NCBI GenBank assembly: GCA_934339135.1 | Contig: CAKRHP010000004.1 | Coordinates: forward strand, 130,842 to 194,841 | Source: an uncultured Lachnospiraceae bacterium | GTDB taxonomy: Bacteria; Bacillota; Clostridia; Lachnospirales; Lachnospiraceae | Direction: 5' to 3' | Length of the DNA: 64,000 bases | Program-made: the position numbers and the translations under genes | Shown: positions 26,805 to 35,534 of the stretch, piece after piece | How the letters are laid out: the number at the start of each line of letters is the position of its first letter | Numbering within the stretch: position 1 is the stretch's first letter | The notes under the pieces: generated by a model | The model's input: the letters and a program-made list of their open reading frames with translations, nothing else | The model's database searches: none | Told to the model about the DNA's origin: nothing

Positions 26805-26833
26805 TTGACTTATTGCCCGCAAAACCCTATAAT
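26805..26833 (+). promoter_or_regulatory. Near-consensus promoter of the ABC importer operon
   Basis: TTGACT (26805-26810), exactly 17 bp, TATAAT (26828-26833). It lies 55 nt upstream of the start at 26888, which has GGAGG. Strong vegetative promoter by eye. Confidence 0.8.
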
Positions 26834-26887
26834 TTATACAATTGGCACTTTATGGCAATCAGCAACATCAAGGAGGAAATTTTAATC

Positions 26888-27901
26888 ATGAGAAAGACAT
26901 TCAAGAAACTTTTATCACTGACACTCGCAACGACAATGGTCGTTGGTCTTGCAGGCTGCGGAAACACCGCTTCCAATGGTGGCAGTTCTGATTCTGCCAA
27001 CAAGGGCGGCGGATCCGGCAAGACATACACCGTTGGTATCTGCCAGCTTGTACAGCATGAGGCACTCGACGCCGCTACAAAGGGCTTCAAGACTGCTTTG
27101 AAGGATAAGCTTGGAGACAAGGTAAAGTTTGATGAGCAGAATGCGGCCGGTGATGCACCAACCTGTTCTACCATCTGTACTTCCTTTGTTACCAACAATT
27201 ATGATCTGATCCTCGGTAATGCAACCGCAGCATTCCAGGCTGCCGTTTCCGCAACGGATAAGATCCCGGTACTTGGTACATCCATCACGGATTACGGCAC
27301 TGCTCTTGACATCTCCGACTGGAAAGGCGTAACCGGCAAGAATGCTTCCGGTACAACTGACCTTGCTCCACTGGATCAGCAGGCAAACTGTATCGCAGAG
27401 CTGTTCCCGGATGCCAAGAACATCGGTATCCTCTACTGCTCTTCCGAGCCAAACAGTATCTATCAGTCAAAAACCATCACCAAGTATCTGGAGGACAAGG
27501 GATACAAAGTAAAGGATTACACCTTCTCTGATTCCAACGATGTTGCTTCTGTTACAAAGAATGCATGTGATGCTTCTGATGTGATCTATATTCCTACGGA
27601 CAATACCGCTGCTTCCTGCACCGAGGCGATCAATAATGTAGCAGCTCCTGCTAAGACTCCCGTATTCGCCGGCGAGGAAGGTCTTGCAAAGGGCTGTGGT
27701 GTTGCTACCCTGTCTATCAGCTACTATGATCTCGGATATGAGACCGGCGAAATGGCTTACGACATTCTTGTAAACGGCAAAGATGTTTCCAAGATGGAAG
27801 TACAGTCTGCTCCGAAGTTCACAAAAGAGTATATCGAGGATCGTGCAAAGGATCTCAACGTAACGATCCCTGATGACTACGAGAAGATTTCTGCGGAATA
27901 A
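26888..27901 (+). CDS. ABC transporter substrate-binding lipoprotein (TrpX-like family)
   Basis: The 337 aa protein starts at 26888 (MRKTFKKLLSLTLATTM), with a lipobox VGLAGC near residue 23 for lipid anchoring and a Gly/Ser linker. The mature part follows the ABC_sub_bind family (YTVGICQLVQHEALDAATKG; KIPVLGTSITDYGTAL; YIPTDNTAASCTEAINNVA; VFAGEEGLAKGC). Family members bind aromatic amino acids or related small ligands (TrpXYZ/TyrXYZ systems in Firmicutes). First gene of a three-gene operon with permease and ATPase. I found no T-box in the short leader. Confidence 0.9.
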   Translation: MRKTFKKLLSLTLATTMVVGLAGCGNTASNGGSSDSANKGGGSGKTYTVGICQLVQHEALDAATKGFKTALKDKLGDKVKFDEQNAAGDAPTCSTICTSFVTNNYDLILGNATAAFQAAVSATDKIPVLGTSITDYGTALDISDWKGVTGKNASGTTDLAPLDQQANCIAELFPDAKNIGILYCSSEPNSIYQSKTITKYLEDKGYKVKDYTFSDSNDVASVTKNACDASDVIYIPTDNTAASCTEAINNVAAPAKTPVFAGEEGLAKGCGVATLSISYYDLGYETGEMAYDILVNGKDVSKMEVQSAPKFTKEYIEDRAKDLNVTIPDDYEKISAE

Positions 27902-27948
27902 TCACATTGGAGACAGCGGGCAGTTGACTGCCCAGAAACGAGGAAAAT

Positions 27949-28929
27949 ATGTTTATATTAAATTATTTTGCTTCATTGAACCCGGTGGCATTTACCAATG
28001 CCCTGCCGGGTAATGTGGCACAGGGTCTGATCTGGGGTATTATGGCGCTGGGAGTTTATATCACCTTCCGCCTTCTGGATTTCGCAGATCTGACTGTAGA
28101 TGGCTCCTTCGCCACCGGCGGAGCAGTCACCGTAATGATGACCATCAATGGTCATAACATCTGGATCTCCCTGCTGTGTGCATGTATCGCCGGACTTCTT
28201 GCAGGTCTGTGCACCGGTCTGTTACATACGAAGTTGGGTATCCCGCCGATCCTTGCCGGTATCCTGACACAGATCGCTCTTTATTCCATCAATCTGAATA
28301 TCATGGACCGCCATGCAAATCAGGCACTGAGTATTGATAAGTATGATCTGATCATCTCATCCCGCCAGCTCAATCATGCGATCATCGTGGGCGTTGCGTT
28401 TGCCATCGTATTGATCGCCCTTCTGTACTGGTATTTTGGTACGGAGCAGGGTTCCGCTATCCGTGCGACCGGATGTAATCCTGCCATGAGTAAAGCACAG
28501 GGGATCAACATTGATACAATGAAGCTGATCGGTCTTGCCCTTTCCAATGGAATTGTAGCATTGTCCGGCGGACTTCTGTCCCAGTATTCCGGTTTCTCTG
28601 ATGTCAACATGGGACGAGGCGGTATCGTAATCGGTCTCGCCGCAGTCATTATCGGAGAGGTTCTCGGCGATGCCATTCTCGGCAAGCACATGGATTTCAA
28701 GGGACGTCTTACTTTTGTAGTTCTCGGTGGTGTTATCTATTATGTGGTGATCGGTATCGTCCTGTGGCTGAAGATGCCTAGCGATGACCTGAAGCTTTTC
28801 ACCGCCATCATCGTAGCGATCTTCCTTGCAGTTCCTTATCTGAAGGGAAAGAGTAAAAGCTCCTTCAAAAAAGCCGGCAAGCGTTCTGCTGCCGCTTTAA
28901 ACAGCGCATCTGCAAAGGAGGGCAAATAA
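27949..28929 (+). CDS. ABC transporter permease (BPD_transp_2, TrpY-like)
   Basis: The 326 aa membrane protein has about eight to nine hydrophobic helices. The branched-chain-type permease motif is visible at LIGLALSNGIVALSGGLLSQ near residue 187. ADLTVDGSFATGGAV near 45 is characteristic of the TrpY-like permeases. It begins 47 bp after the binding protein gene with GAGG upstream. It forms the channel for the substrate delivered by the lipoprotein. Confidence 0.92.
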   Translation: MFILNYFASLNPVAFTNALPGNVAQGLIWGIMALGVYITFRLLDFADLTVDGSFATGGAVTVMMTINGHNIWISLLCACIAGLLAGLCTGLLHTKLGIPPILAGILTQIALYSINLNIMDRHANQALSIDKYDLIISSRQLNHAIIVGVAFAIVLIALLYWYFGTEQGSAIRATGCNPAMSKAQGINIDTMKLIGLALSNGIVALSGGLLSQYSGFSDVNMGRGGIVIGLAAVIIGEVLGDAILGKHMDFKGRLTFVVLGGVIYYVVIGIVLWLKMPSDDLKLFTAIIVAIFLAVPYLKGKSKSSFKKAGKRSAAALNSASAKEGK

Positions 28930-29724
28930 ATGTTAGAGATTCGTAATGTACATAAAACCTTTAACCTGGGAACCATCAATGAAAAGCATGCCCTAAACGG
29001 CGTTGACCTCACCTTAAATGAGGGGGATTTCGTTACGGTTATCGGCGGCAACGGTGCCGGAAAGTCCACCATGCTCAACGCCATCGCCGGTACATGGCCA
29101 GTGGATGAGGGTTCTATCCTGATCGATGGTGTAGATGTGACGGGACTTCCGGAGTTTAAGCGTGCCTCCTTCCTTGGACGTGTATTTCAGGATCCTATGA
29201 CCGGCACAACCGCAACCATGCAGATTGACGAAAATCTGGCTCTGGCCGCACGCCGTGGACAGCATCGTGGTCTGAAATGGGGTATCACCAAAAAGGAAAA
29301 AGCAAAATTTCATGAGCTTTTAAAAACTCTGGAGCTTGGTCTGGAGGACCGCATGACCTCAAAGGTTGGTCTGCTCTCCGGTGGACAGCGTCAGGCTGTC
29401 ACTCTGCTGATGGCCTCCCTTCAGAAGCCAAAGCTTCTCCTGCTGGATGAGCACACGGCGGCTCTGGATCCAAAGACCGCAGCAAAGGTATTGGGGCTTA
29501 CCGACAAGATCATCGAGGAGAACCACCTGACAGCAATGATGGTTACACATAATATGCGTGATGCCATCGCACACGGCAATCGTCTGATCATGATGAACAA
29601 CGGACGTGTCATCCTGAATATCTCCGGTGAGGAGAAAAAGAAGCTGACCGTAGAGGATCTTCTGGTGAAATTTGAGGAGGTCTCCGGCGAGGAGTTTGAT
29701 TCCGATAAGGCGTTGCTGGGATGA
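28930..29724 (+). CDS. ABC transporter ATP-binding protein (TrpZ-like)
   Basis: The 264 aa protein carries Walker A GGNGAGKST (about 38-46), Q-loop FQDPMTG, signature LLSGGQRQAVTL (about 147) and Walker B LLLLDEHTAALD, followed by the H-loop VTHNM. Glu to His after the Walker B Glu (DEHTA instead of DEPTA) is common in this subfamily. The stop of the permease gene and this ATG are adjacent (TAAATG), so they are translationally coupled. It energises import. Confidence 0.94.
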   Translation: MLEIRNVHKTFNLGTINEKHALNGVDLTLNEGDFVTVIGGNGAGKSTMLNAIAGTWPVDEGSILIDGVDVTGLPEFKRASFLGRVFQDPMTGTTATMQIDENLALAARRGQHRGLKWGITKKEKAKFHELLKTLELGLEDRMTSKVGLLSGGQRQAVTLLMASLQKPKLLLLDEHTAALDPKTAAKVLGLTDKIIEENHLTAMMVTHNMRDAIAHGNRLIMMNNGRVILNISGEEKKKLTVEDLLVKFEEVSGEEFDSDKALLG

Positions 29725-29783
29725 TCATCAACGTAAATAATCCGGTTTTCTAACAACTGTGTTAGAAACACACCGTTATTAAG

Positions 29784-29827
29784 GCTGTATATCTGCTGGT
29801 CCTTCCTCGTCAGATATACAGCTTTTT
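29784..29827 (+). terminator. Intrinsic terminator of ABC importer operon
   Basis: Perfect stem GCTGTATATCTG/CAGATATACAGC with a 15 nt loop, followed by TTTTT. Confidence 0.92.
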
Positions 29828-29852
29828 ACTACTATAGAAAGAGAGACTTTTT

Positions 29853-30803
29853 ATGTACCATTTTGGAATTATCGGAGCAGGAAATATTGCTCATAAATTT
29901 ATCGAAGCAGTTCGTATGACAAAAAACGCCGACGTAACAGCGGTTGCCAGCAAGTCTTTGAAGCGTGCCAGAGATTGGGCCGAAAAGGAGGGGCTGAGCC
30001 GGTATTACGACAGCTATGAAACACTTTTGGCCGATCCTGACATTGACATTATCTATATCGCCACATTATCTAACGCTCACTATGACAATATCAAGGCGTG
30101 TCTGGAAGCCGGCAAACATGTAATCTGTGAAAAGCCCATGACACAGACCGCTTCCCAGGCGCAGGAGGTGATCACCCTTGCCAGAGAAAAGCAGCTTTTT
30201 CTTATGGAGGGCATGTGGTCACGCTTTCTGCCAAAATCCCTCCGGGTGCGCCGGTGGATTCAGGAGGGCAGGATCGGAGAGCTTCATCTGATGCAGGCAA
30301 ATATCGGCTGGAAAGCCGACAAAACCTATAATAAACGATTATTTTATCCGGAACTCGGCGGTGGCTCCCTCTACGATATCGGAATCTATCCCATGGAACT
30401 GCTGCCCTATTATGCAGACCAGAAGATTACCAAGATGCAATTTTTGAAAAAAGATTATTCTACAGGTGTAGATGATATTGTCAGCCTGAATCTACAATTA
30501 GAACGGTGCATTGCCAATATCCAGTGTTCCTTTACCACCAAAATGCCGGAGGATGCCTATCTCTATGGCAGCGATGGCTATATCCATATTCCAAAGATCC
30601 ATTTCGGCAACCGAGCACGCCTGTATGATCTGGAAGACCGGCTGGTGGAGGATTTCCATGAAGGTCTGGACAACGGCTTTTACTACGAGGTCTGCGAAGT
30701 CATTTCCTGCATCGAAAAAGGACAGACGGAAAGCTCCATCTGCCCATTAAATATGACATATGACAATGCAAAACTGTTTGATCATGTCCTGCGCTCCAGA
30801 TAA
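29853..30803 (+). CDS. Gfo/Idh/MocA family NAD(P)-dependent oxidoreductase
   Basis: The 316 aa protein has the N-terminal Rossmann motif GIIGAGNIAHKF (residues 5-16), the family block CEKPMTQTASQAQEV near residue 95 (EKP Lys is catalytic) and YDIGIYPMELLPYY in the C-terminal substrate domain near 175. Members oxidise sugars, inositols or diols; the substrate is not deducible. It follows the ABC operon terminator with its own AGAGAG site and ends 27 bp before a convergent transporter gene. Confidence 0.92.
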   Translation: MYHFGIIGAGNIAHKFIEAVRMTKNADVTAVASKSLKRARDWAEKEGLSRYYDSYETLLADPDIDIIYIATLSNAHYDNIKACLEAGKHVICEKPMTQTASQAQEVITLAREKQLFLMEGMWSRFLPKSLRVRRWIQEGRIGELHLMQANIGWKADKTYNKRLFYPELGGGSLYDIGIYPMELLPYYADQKITKMQFLKKDYSTGVDDIVSLNLQLERCIANIQCSFTTKMPEDAYLYGSDGYIHIPKIHFGNRARLYDLEDRLVEDFHEGLDNGFYYEVCEVISCIEKGQTESSICPLNMTYDNAKLFDHVLRSR

Positions 30804-30829
30804 TTTATCCTTATATCAGGCACCTGCTG

Positions 30830-31780
30830 TCACTCCTTACGGGAGGCTCTCTCCAGACCCTTTCCGTACAATGCCGCCAGCATCTGCTGAAATAATGTGG
30901 CGATCAGAACCGGAAAGATAGCTTCTCCCGGAAAAGAGGTGGTTGCGATCACAGCTCCGGCACTGATATTGCGCATTCCGGCTCCGTACATCATAGAAAC
31001 CTGTGTCTGCCGGTCCTGATGGAACAAACGGGCGATCACAAGACCGGCTCCATAGCCCCCTGCTGCCAGAAGAAACATAAAAACGGCTACCAGAATCCGC
31101 TGCCCATTCATGTGACGGACATACGGCGCAACCCCGGAGGAGTTTGAAGCAACGACAAACATCAACGCAATTTTAGAAAACGGTGCCAGTCTGGACGGCC
31201 ATGTCTCCCTGACACGATCTGCGCTGACCTGATTTAATGTCATTGCAACAATCGCCGGAAGTGCAACCATAAAAACAAGCTGGCTGATCATATGGGTCAT
31301 ATCAATATGAACCTTCGATCCCACAAAAATGCTAAGCGTGATCGGAATGATCAACGGTGCCAAAACCGTATCTACCACCACCAGTGCCAGCGAAACCGCC
31401 AGGTTTCCATCATAGATCATCACCCACATTAAAGCACTGACAGCCGTAGGAACCGCAAATTCCAGCACCATTCCCGTGACCAGATCAGGATTCCCCGGAA
31501 ATGCCAGGGTTCCCACACCGCAGACAATCCCCGGAATCACCAGATGAAGCAGCGCCATCACGATCAACAGCGGCGCCGGATTCCGGAATACATTTGCCAC
31601 ATCACGGAATCTGGATTTGAGTGCTCCGGTAAACGTCATAAATGCAAATACATAGGGAACAAAGGGCACACCATGCTTTGCAATCTGTGGAAACAATACC
31701 CCAAACGCAAGACACGCCGGCGTAACCAGCGCCATCCATTTTTCTATAAAGCTGTTAAATCGATATAATGTCTTCATCAT
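30830..31780 (-). CDS. Bile acid:sodium symporter (BASS) family transporter
   Basis: The 316 aa protein has nine to ten hydrophobic helices. The BASS family core is visible as FMTFTGALKSRFRDV (about 48), EFAVPTAVSALMWV (about 107) and the crossover region GAGMRNISAGAVIAT (about 266), where Na+ and an organic anion bind. Members import bile acids, pantoate, pyruvate or other organic anions. It starts 12 bp after the truncated helicase fragment on the same strand, so it may be read from that message. Confidence 0.85.
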   Translation of the reverse strand: MMKTLYRFNSFIEKWMALVTPACLAFGVLFPQIAKHGVPFVPYVFAFMTFTGALKSRFRDVANVFRNPAPLLIVMALLHLVIPGIVCGVGTLAFPGNPDLVTGMVLEFAVPTAVSALMWVMIYDGNLAVSLALVVVDTVLAPLIIPITLSIFVGSKVHIDMTHMISQLVFMVALPAIVAMTLNQVSADRVRETWPSRLAPFSKIALMFVVASNSSGVAPYVRHMNGQRILVAVFMFLLAAGGYGAGLVIARLFHQDRQTQVSMMYGAGMRNISAGAVIATTSFPGEAIFPVLIATLFQQMLAALYGKGLERASRKE

Positions 31781-31792
31781 GATGTCATCCTT

Positions 31793-32467
31793 TCATCTAA
31801 TAAACAGTTTGTCATCTCCCATCTTAAAGGAAAGGCCTATCTCCTCATCCTTTAGGACAATCCTCGGTTCCAGAACCACCGAGCTTTCCTGACGGCGGTT
31901 TTCTGAGATGATCTGGGAACGTCTCTTTTCTGCGAAGTTGTGGATCACCTTCACGGCGAGCTTGTCTGTGGCATCTAAGCGGCTGTGTTCCTTCAGATGA
32001 TCAATAGCCATATCCAGAGCTGCTGCAATAAACCCGCAATTTGATTTTTTGGACCAGTAATAACGTGCTTCGTAGCACTCGTGGCAGCTGCATTCCGCAC
32101 GAAGTACTTTATCCTTTGACAAAAGAAGATCAACATCCACAGGAGACTTTCTCCGGTATAGATTCTCCTGCCCACGAAACCGGAATGCACATGCCGGAGC
32201 ATCTCCCAATGCACCTACATATCCATCTGATGCCTCCAATATTTCCAGATTCCGGTCCTTTTTGATCTGTTTTGCCCTCCGCCGGCTCTTCTCCGGAAGC
32301 TCCACCGAGGCACGAAGTGCCTTGAAATCGAAATATTGATATACATCACCCGCATGGATCCCCTTAGTAGAACTATCCTCCGTTTCTGTCTGCTGTTCTG
32401 ATAGCACCTCATCATAAACGATTTCCGGAAGTTTTCTGATGTGCTCTGCTTTTCCTTTTGTCTGCAT
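31793..32467 (-). pseudogene. N-terminal fragment of a SWIM-zinc-finger SNF2-type helicase
   Basis: The 224 aa product resembles only the beginning of Lachnospiraceae SNF2 helicases of about 1100 aa. A SWIM-like Cys cluster near residue 125 (CSCHECYEARYYW) precedes CGFIAAALDMAIDHL. The sequence RIVLKDEEIGLSFKMGDDKL normally runs on into the region before the helicase core, but here stops at TGA immediately after LFIR. No ATPase motifs are present downstream; the BASS gene begins 12 bp later. This suggests a deletion that removed the helicase core, leaving a fragment that may or may not be expressed. Comparison is from memory of family architecture. Confidence 0.6.
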
Positions 32468-32624
32468 TTGTAACTCCTATCAACACAATATCATATATCA
32501 GTACACGATTTTTGTGCATCACACAGAGGGCAAATGATATTGTCTCTCTGTGTAAATGTATTTTGACTGTATTCCATTATAACCACTTATTTAAGACAAA
32601 TCAATGACAGGATAGACGGATTCC

Positions 32625-33065
32625 TTATGAGCCGGCATGGAGCAACGGTAAATCGTATCGAAATAATTCATCATTGATCCGGTCCAGATCATATATTTGA
32701 TTATTGATGTAGGTTGCAATAATAATATCTCTGGTATCCTTCACATAAAGATCACGTTGTCCATAGTTTTCTAAGACACGTCTGACATATTTGCGGTCCA
32801 TCCGGGATGCTATGCACAAGATCAGGAGAATATCTCTGGAGGGATTTTTCTTGATTCCTCCCAGAATGTCGTAAATGTATGACTTGGAAACCAGTCCCTT
32901 ACTTCTCTTTACAATGTCGGAAACCTCTATATCATGTCCGGCTATATATTCTGAGAAAACAGCTCCATTGCCTGCTTGTTTCCCATAACTTTGTATAAAC
33001 CCATCCATATTCGATGGTTTTAGTTGATTTAATACATTTAATAACTCTGTTGTCGGTTTTTCCAT
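32625..33065 (-). CDS. XRE-like HTH protein divergent from a Ser/Thr kinase
   Basis: The 146 aa protein starts at 33065 (MEKPTTELLNVLNQ) with GGGAGGG upstream. Residues about 40-100 (SDIVKRSKGLVSKSYIYDILGG, then NPSRDILLILCIASRMD) read as an XRE-type helix-turn-helix with a degenerate first helix. The C-terminus (TRDIIIATYINNQIYDLDRIND) is shared with small regulators that accompany kinases in this family. Divergent from the kinase gene at 33163 with a 97 bp shared control region, so it probably regulates that kinase or is its target. Confidence 0.7.
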   Translation of the reverse strand: MEKPTTELLNVLNQLKPSNMDGFIQSYGKQAGNGAVFSEYIAGHDIEVSDIVKRSKGLVSKSYIYDILGGIKKNPSRDILLILCIASRMDRKYVRRVLENYGQRDLYVKDTRDIIIATYINNQIYDLDRINDELFRYDLPLLHAGS

Positions 33066-33162
33066 ATTCCCTCCCTGGCAAGTGAACAAGCTCCCTTGCG
33101 TTGCGAATTTGTGATATACTATTAAGTATAAAAAATTTAAAAATAATGTGCAAGGTGAAAAA

Positions 33163-34296
33163 ATGACGATAGAAGAACGCTATGAACTGTCCTGTTATCA
33201 GGAACTTATAAAACTGGACGACTCAAAAAACATCTGGCTGGTCCGCCACAATGAATCGGGAATGATCTATATAAAAAAAGAACTGCAATGGTTTAACCGG
33301 GATATCTATCGGCGGCTTCAAAATGCTGATCTGCCGAATATTCCAAAGATTAAACTATGTATTTGTGAGGAGTCCGTCTTAACCGTAATTGAAGAGTATA
33401 TTCACGGAATGACTCTGGAACAGTTTATGGAGCAAAATGGTATCTTTTCAGAAGAAAAAGCTGTCAATATTGCTTTAGCTATCTGTGATATTTTAGAACC
33501 CCTCCATACCAGTCAGCCACCCATTGTACATAGAGACATTAAACCTTCCAATATTATGATCAGTAATGATGGAATTATAAAACTGATTGATTTTAATGCT
33601 GCCAAAGAATTCAATCTGACACATTCCGAAGACACAAGATTAATGGGAACCAAAAAGTTTGCAGCACCGGAACAATATGGGTTTGGTCAGTCCGATCCCC
33701 GCACGGATATTTATGCTCTGGGCGTCACTATATATTATCTGCTGACAAAGAATTACCCGGACAACGGTGGGTATCCCGGAAAGCTGAACCCTATTATCCA
33801 GAAATGCATCCATTTGGATAAGGCAGAGCGTTACCAGGATATTGGCCAGCTCCGCCAGGAACTCATTGCTTTTGCCCACCCAAACAGTTCTACGGAAATG
33901 CCTTCGTCATCAAAAAACCATGCAAAACACAATTTATTCACCAAACAATTATATCCTTATCACGGGAAGCTCCCCGTTGGTTTTCGTACCGGTACCAACT
34001 GGAAAATAATGACTGCCGCTCCGGGATATCTTCTGATATTCTGGCTCTGCTCGACTCTGTCCGTCACCGGCTCCAAGGGAATCCCTCTGTCCGGATTTCC
34101 TCTGTTTGTGAATCGGCTGGGTTCCTTTTTGATGCTGATGGGTACGATATTTTTTATAGGAAATTACTGCCATATCCGCAACCGGCTTCCTCTCATGAAC
34201 CGCAGCAGGCTGCTTCACCTGGTCTTTACGATATTATATCTCTTTCTATATTATATACTGATCCTGTCCTTGGTCACCCTTCTAGGTGGAGCATGA
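33163..34296 (+). CDS. Ser/Thr protein kinase with C-terminal membrane segments
   Basis: Start at 33163 (MTIEERYELSCYQEL) after AAGGTG gives 377 aa; a GTG at 33148 is an alternative. The kinase domain spans about 8-240: IYIKKEL Lys near 45, HRDIKPSNIMI near 133 (catalytic Asp), LIDFNAAKEF near 153 (DFN replaces DFG) and KKFAAPEQYGFGQ near 178. The Gly-rich loop is degenerate (LDDSKNIWLVRH). Two to three hydrophobic helices (about 285-375) anchor the C-terminus. Membrane signalling kinase of unknown target; compare the kinase at 22873, which has a single helix and an external tail. Confidence 0.9.
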   Translation: MTIEERYELSCYQELIKLDDSKNIWLVRHNESGMIYIKKELQWFNRDIYRRLQNADLPNIPKIKLCICEESVLTVIEEYIHGMTLEQFMEQNGIFSEEKAVNIALAICDILEPLHTSQPPIVHRDIKPSNIMISNDGIIKLIDFNAAKEFNLTHSEDTRLMGTKKFAAPEQYGFGQSDPRTDIYALGVTIYYLLTKNYPDNGGYPGKLNPIIQKCIHLDKAERYQDIGQLRQELIAFAHPNSSTEMPSSSKNHAKHNLFTKQLYPYHGKLPVGFRTGTNWKIMTAAPGYLLIFWLCSTLSVTGSKGIPLSGFPLFVNRLGSFLMLMGTIFFIGNYCHIRNRLPLMNRSRLLHLVFTILYLFLYYILILSLVTLLGGA

Positions 34297-34313
34297 TCCA
34301 TTATTTAACAGCC

Positions 34314-34550
34314 TCAACTGCGGCCTTGTACTTTAGGATATGGGGTTTTCACATCCGTCCTGCCTAATATATAATCAACACTGGTATTATGATAATCTGC
34401 TATTTTTAACAGGATTTCTGTGGGAATGTCATTCTCGCCCGTTTCGTATTTTGAATAACCGGTTTGTGACATTCCTAAAATTTTAGCAAATTGTGTCTGA
34501 TTCATTTCTAAATCTTCCCGCAAATCACGGATTCTCTGGTATTTTCTCAT
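34314..34550 (-). CDS. XRE-family transcriptional regulator (Cro/CI-like, 78 aa)
   Basis: A compact HTH_3 protein: IRDLREDLEMNQTQFAKILG then MSQTGYSKYETGENDIPTE gives the complete five-helix fold (residues 7-60). The C-terminus NTSVDYILGRTDVK is typical. The start codon at 34550 is followed upstream by tandem palindromic sites at 34577-34619 that fit repressor binding, suggesting autoregulation and control of the divergent gene at 34720. Confidence 0.9.
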   Translation of the reverse strand: MRKYQRIRDLREDLEMNQTQFAKILGMSQTGYSKYETGENDIPTEILLKIADYHNTSVDYILGRTDVKTPYPKVQGRS

Positions 34551-34576
34551 AGTAACACCTCTGCCATAGTATATGC

Positions 34577-34619
34577 TAACCTGAAACAGAGTATTGCTTT
34601 TTAACCTGAAACAGGTTAA
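34577..34619. promoter_or_regulatory. Tandem operator sites for the XRE repressor
   Basis: TAACCTGAAACAG occurs twice, at 34577-34589 and 34602-34614, 25 bp apart. The second copy is part of a perfect palindrome TTAACCTG-AAA-CAGGTTAA (34601-34619); the first has one intact arm (AACCTG) and a weak second. The spacing places both sites on nearly the same helical face between the regulator (34550) and the divergent gene (34720). Confidence 0.75.
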
Positions 34620-34719
34620 AATATTCTCATATTCCGCTGCATAGCGGACGATTTCCGGAAATTTCTTATTTAAAATGAAAAGGAGTTTCTAAAACACTAA
34701 TATATTAGGAGGTACGTAA

Positions 34720-35277
34720 ATGAAAGGAAAATTGAAATGGATCGTGATTATTGTGATCGCCATCATCGTAATTGGGAGCATTGCCGGTGGCAGCGATTCT
34801 AATGAACCAAAGAAAACCGGAGAAGTCGCAACCTCAGGAACATCCAAAAACGACTCTGCAGACAAATCTGACAAAAAAGAGAAAAATACGTTCCAGGTCG
34901 GGGATATTGTAGAAACACCTGATTTAAAGATCAGCTTTCTCTCTGCCAAAAAGTACAAAAGTAAAAATAAATATATGCAGCCTAAAAAAGGGCATATTTA
35001 TTATCGTATGGAATTTGAGTTTGAAAATATCGGAGATTCCGACCAGACGATTTCCAGCATGGCCTCCTGGCATTGCTATGCAGACGGCTACGCTGTAGAT
35101 ACCTCTTATGAGGCAGGTGCAGACGCTGATGATATGATCGATGCTACATTATCACCGGGCAAAAAAGTTTCCGGTGCGGTTTATTATGAAATTCCTAAAA
35201 AATCCAAGAAGATCACACTGGAATTTGAGACAAACTTCTGGTCACAGGATAAGATCATATTTGTTGCTAAAAAATAA
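34720..35277 (+). CDS. DUF4352 domain-containing membrane-anchored protein
   Basis: The 185 aa protein has an N-terminal membrane segment (KWIVIIVIAIIVIGSIAG), a Lys/Ser/Asp linker and a DUF4352 immunoglobulin-like domain (about 65-183: FQVGDIVETPDLKISFLSA; GHIYYRMEFEFENIGDSDQT; AVYYEIPKKSKKITLEFE). There is no lipobox Cys. Such proteins are surface-exposed and of unknown function. Start at 34720 after AGGAGG. It is divergent from the XRE regulator, whose operators lie in between. Confidence 0.85.
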   Translation: MKGKLKWIVIIVIAIIVIGSIAGGSDSNEPKKTGEVATSGTSKNDSADKSDKKEKNTFQVGDIVETPDLKISFLSAKKYKSKNKYMQPKKGHIYYRMEFEFENIGDSDQTISSMASWHCYADGYAVDTSYEAGADADDMIDATLSPGKKVSGAVYYEIPKKSKKITLEFETNFWSQDKIIFVAKK

Positions 35278-35394
35278 TTATTTATGCCGTTTATTATATG
35301 TTTTATTACATATCTACAAATAACTTTTTCTTTTTTGTGTAAATTGCCGGTAGTTTTTTTATTATAAACGAGTATAATACTGATTACAAATAAC

Positions 35395-35510
35395 ACAGGC
35401 TCACTTGCTGAGGGAATCATATCGGCTGATCCGGGCACTCCCCTGTCTAAAAAATAATTGTGAACGATGGCCGGTGGCAAAGCTCTTGGATAATTCCGAG
35501 GGCTTTTGCT
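35395..35510 (+). ncRNA. Structured 5' leader of the PBECR4-like gene (unknown RNA motif)
   Basis: A TATAAT at 35373-35378 would start a leader of about 150 nt. ACAGG (35395-35399) pairs with CCTGT (35442-35446) and encloses CTCA-CTTGC-TGAG and GGA/TCC arms with an ATCA...TGAT or CGG...CCG hairpin, a compact multi-branch fold. A second stem AAAGCTCTTGG/CCGAGGGCTTT (6 nt loop) ends 11 nt before the AAAAAGGAG ribosome site. I do not recognise it as a known riboswitch class. It could be a cis-regulatory RNA or an antitoxin-like RNA. Pairing was judged by eye. Confidence 0.4.
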
Positions 35511-35534
35511 TTACAAAAAGGAGAACACACACAT

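Noticed and set aside
26888..29724. Interpretation of the ABC importer as a thiamine or metal system
   Set aside because: The lipoprotein belongs to the ABC_sub_bind (TrpX-like) family, and no THI box, metal motif or riboswitch is visible in the leader.
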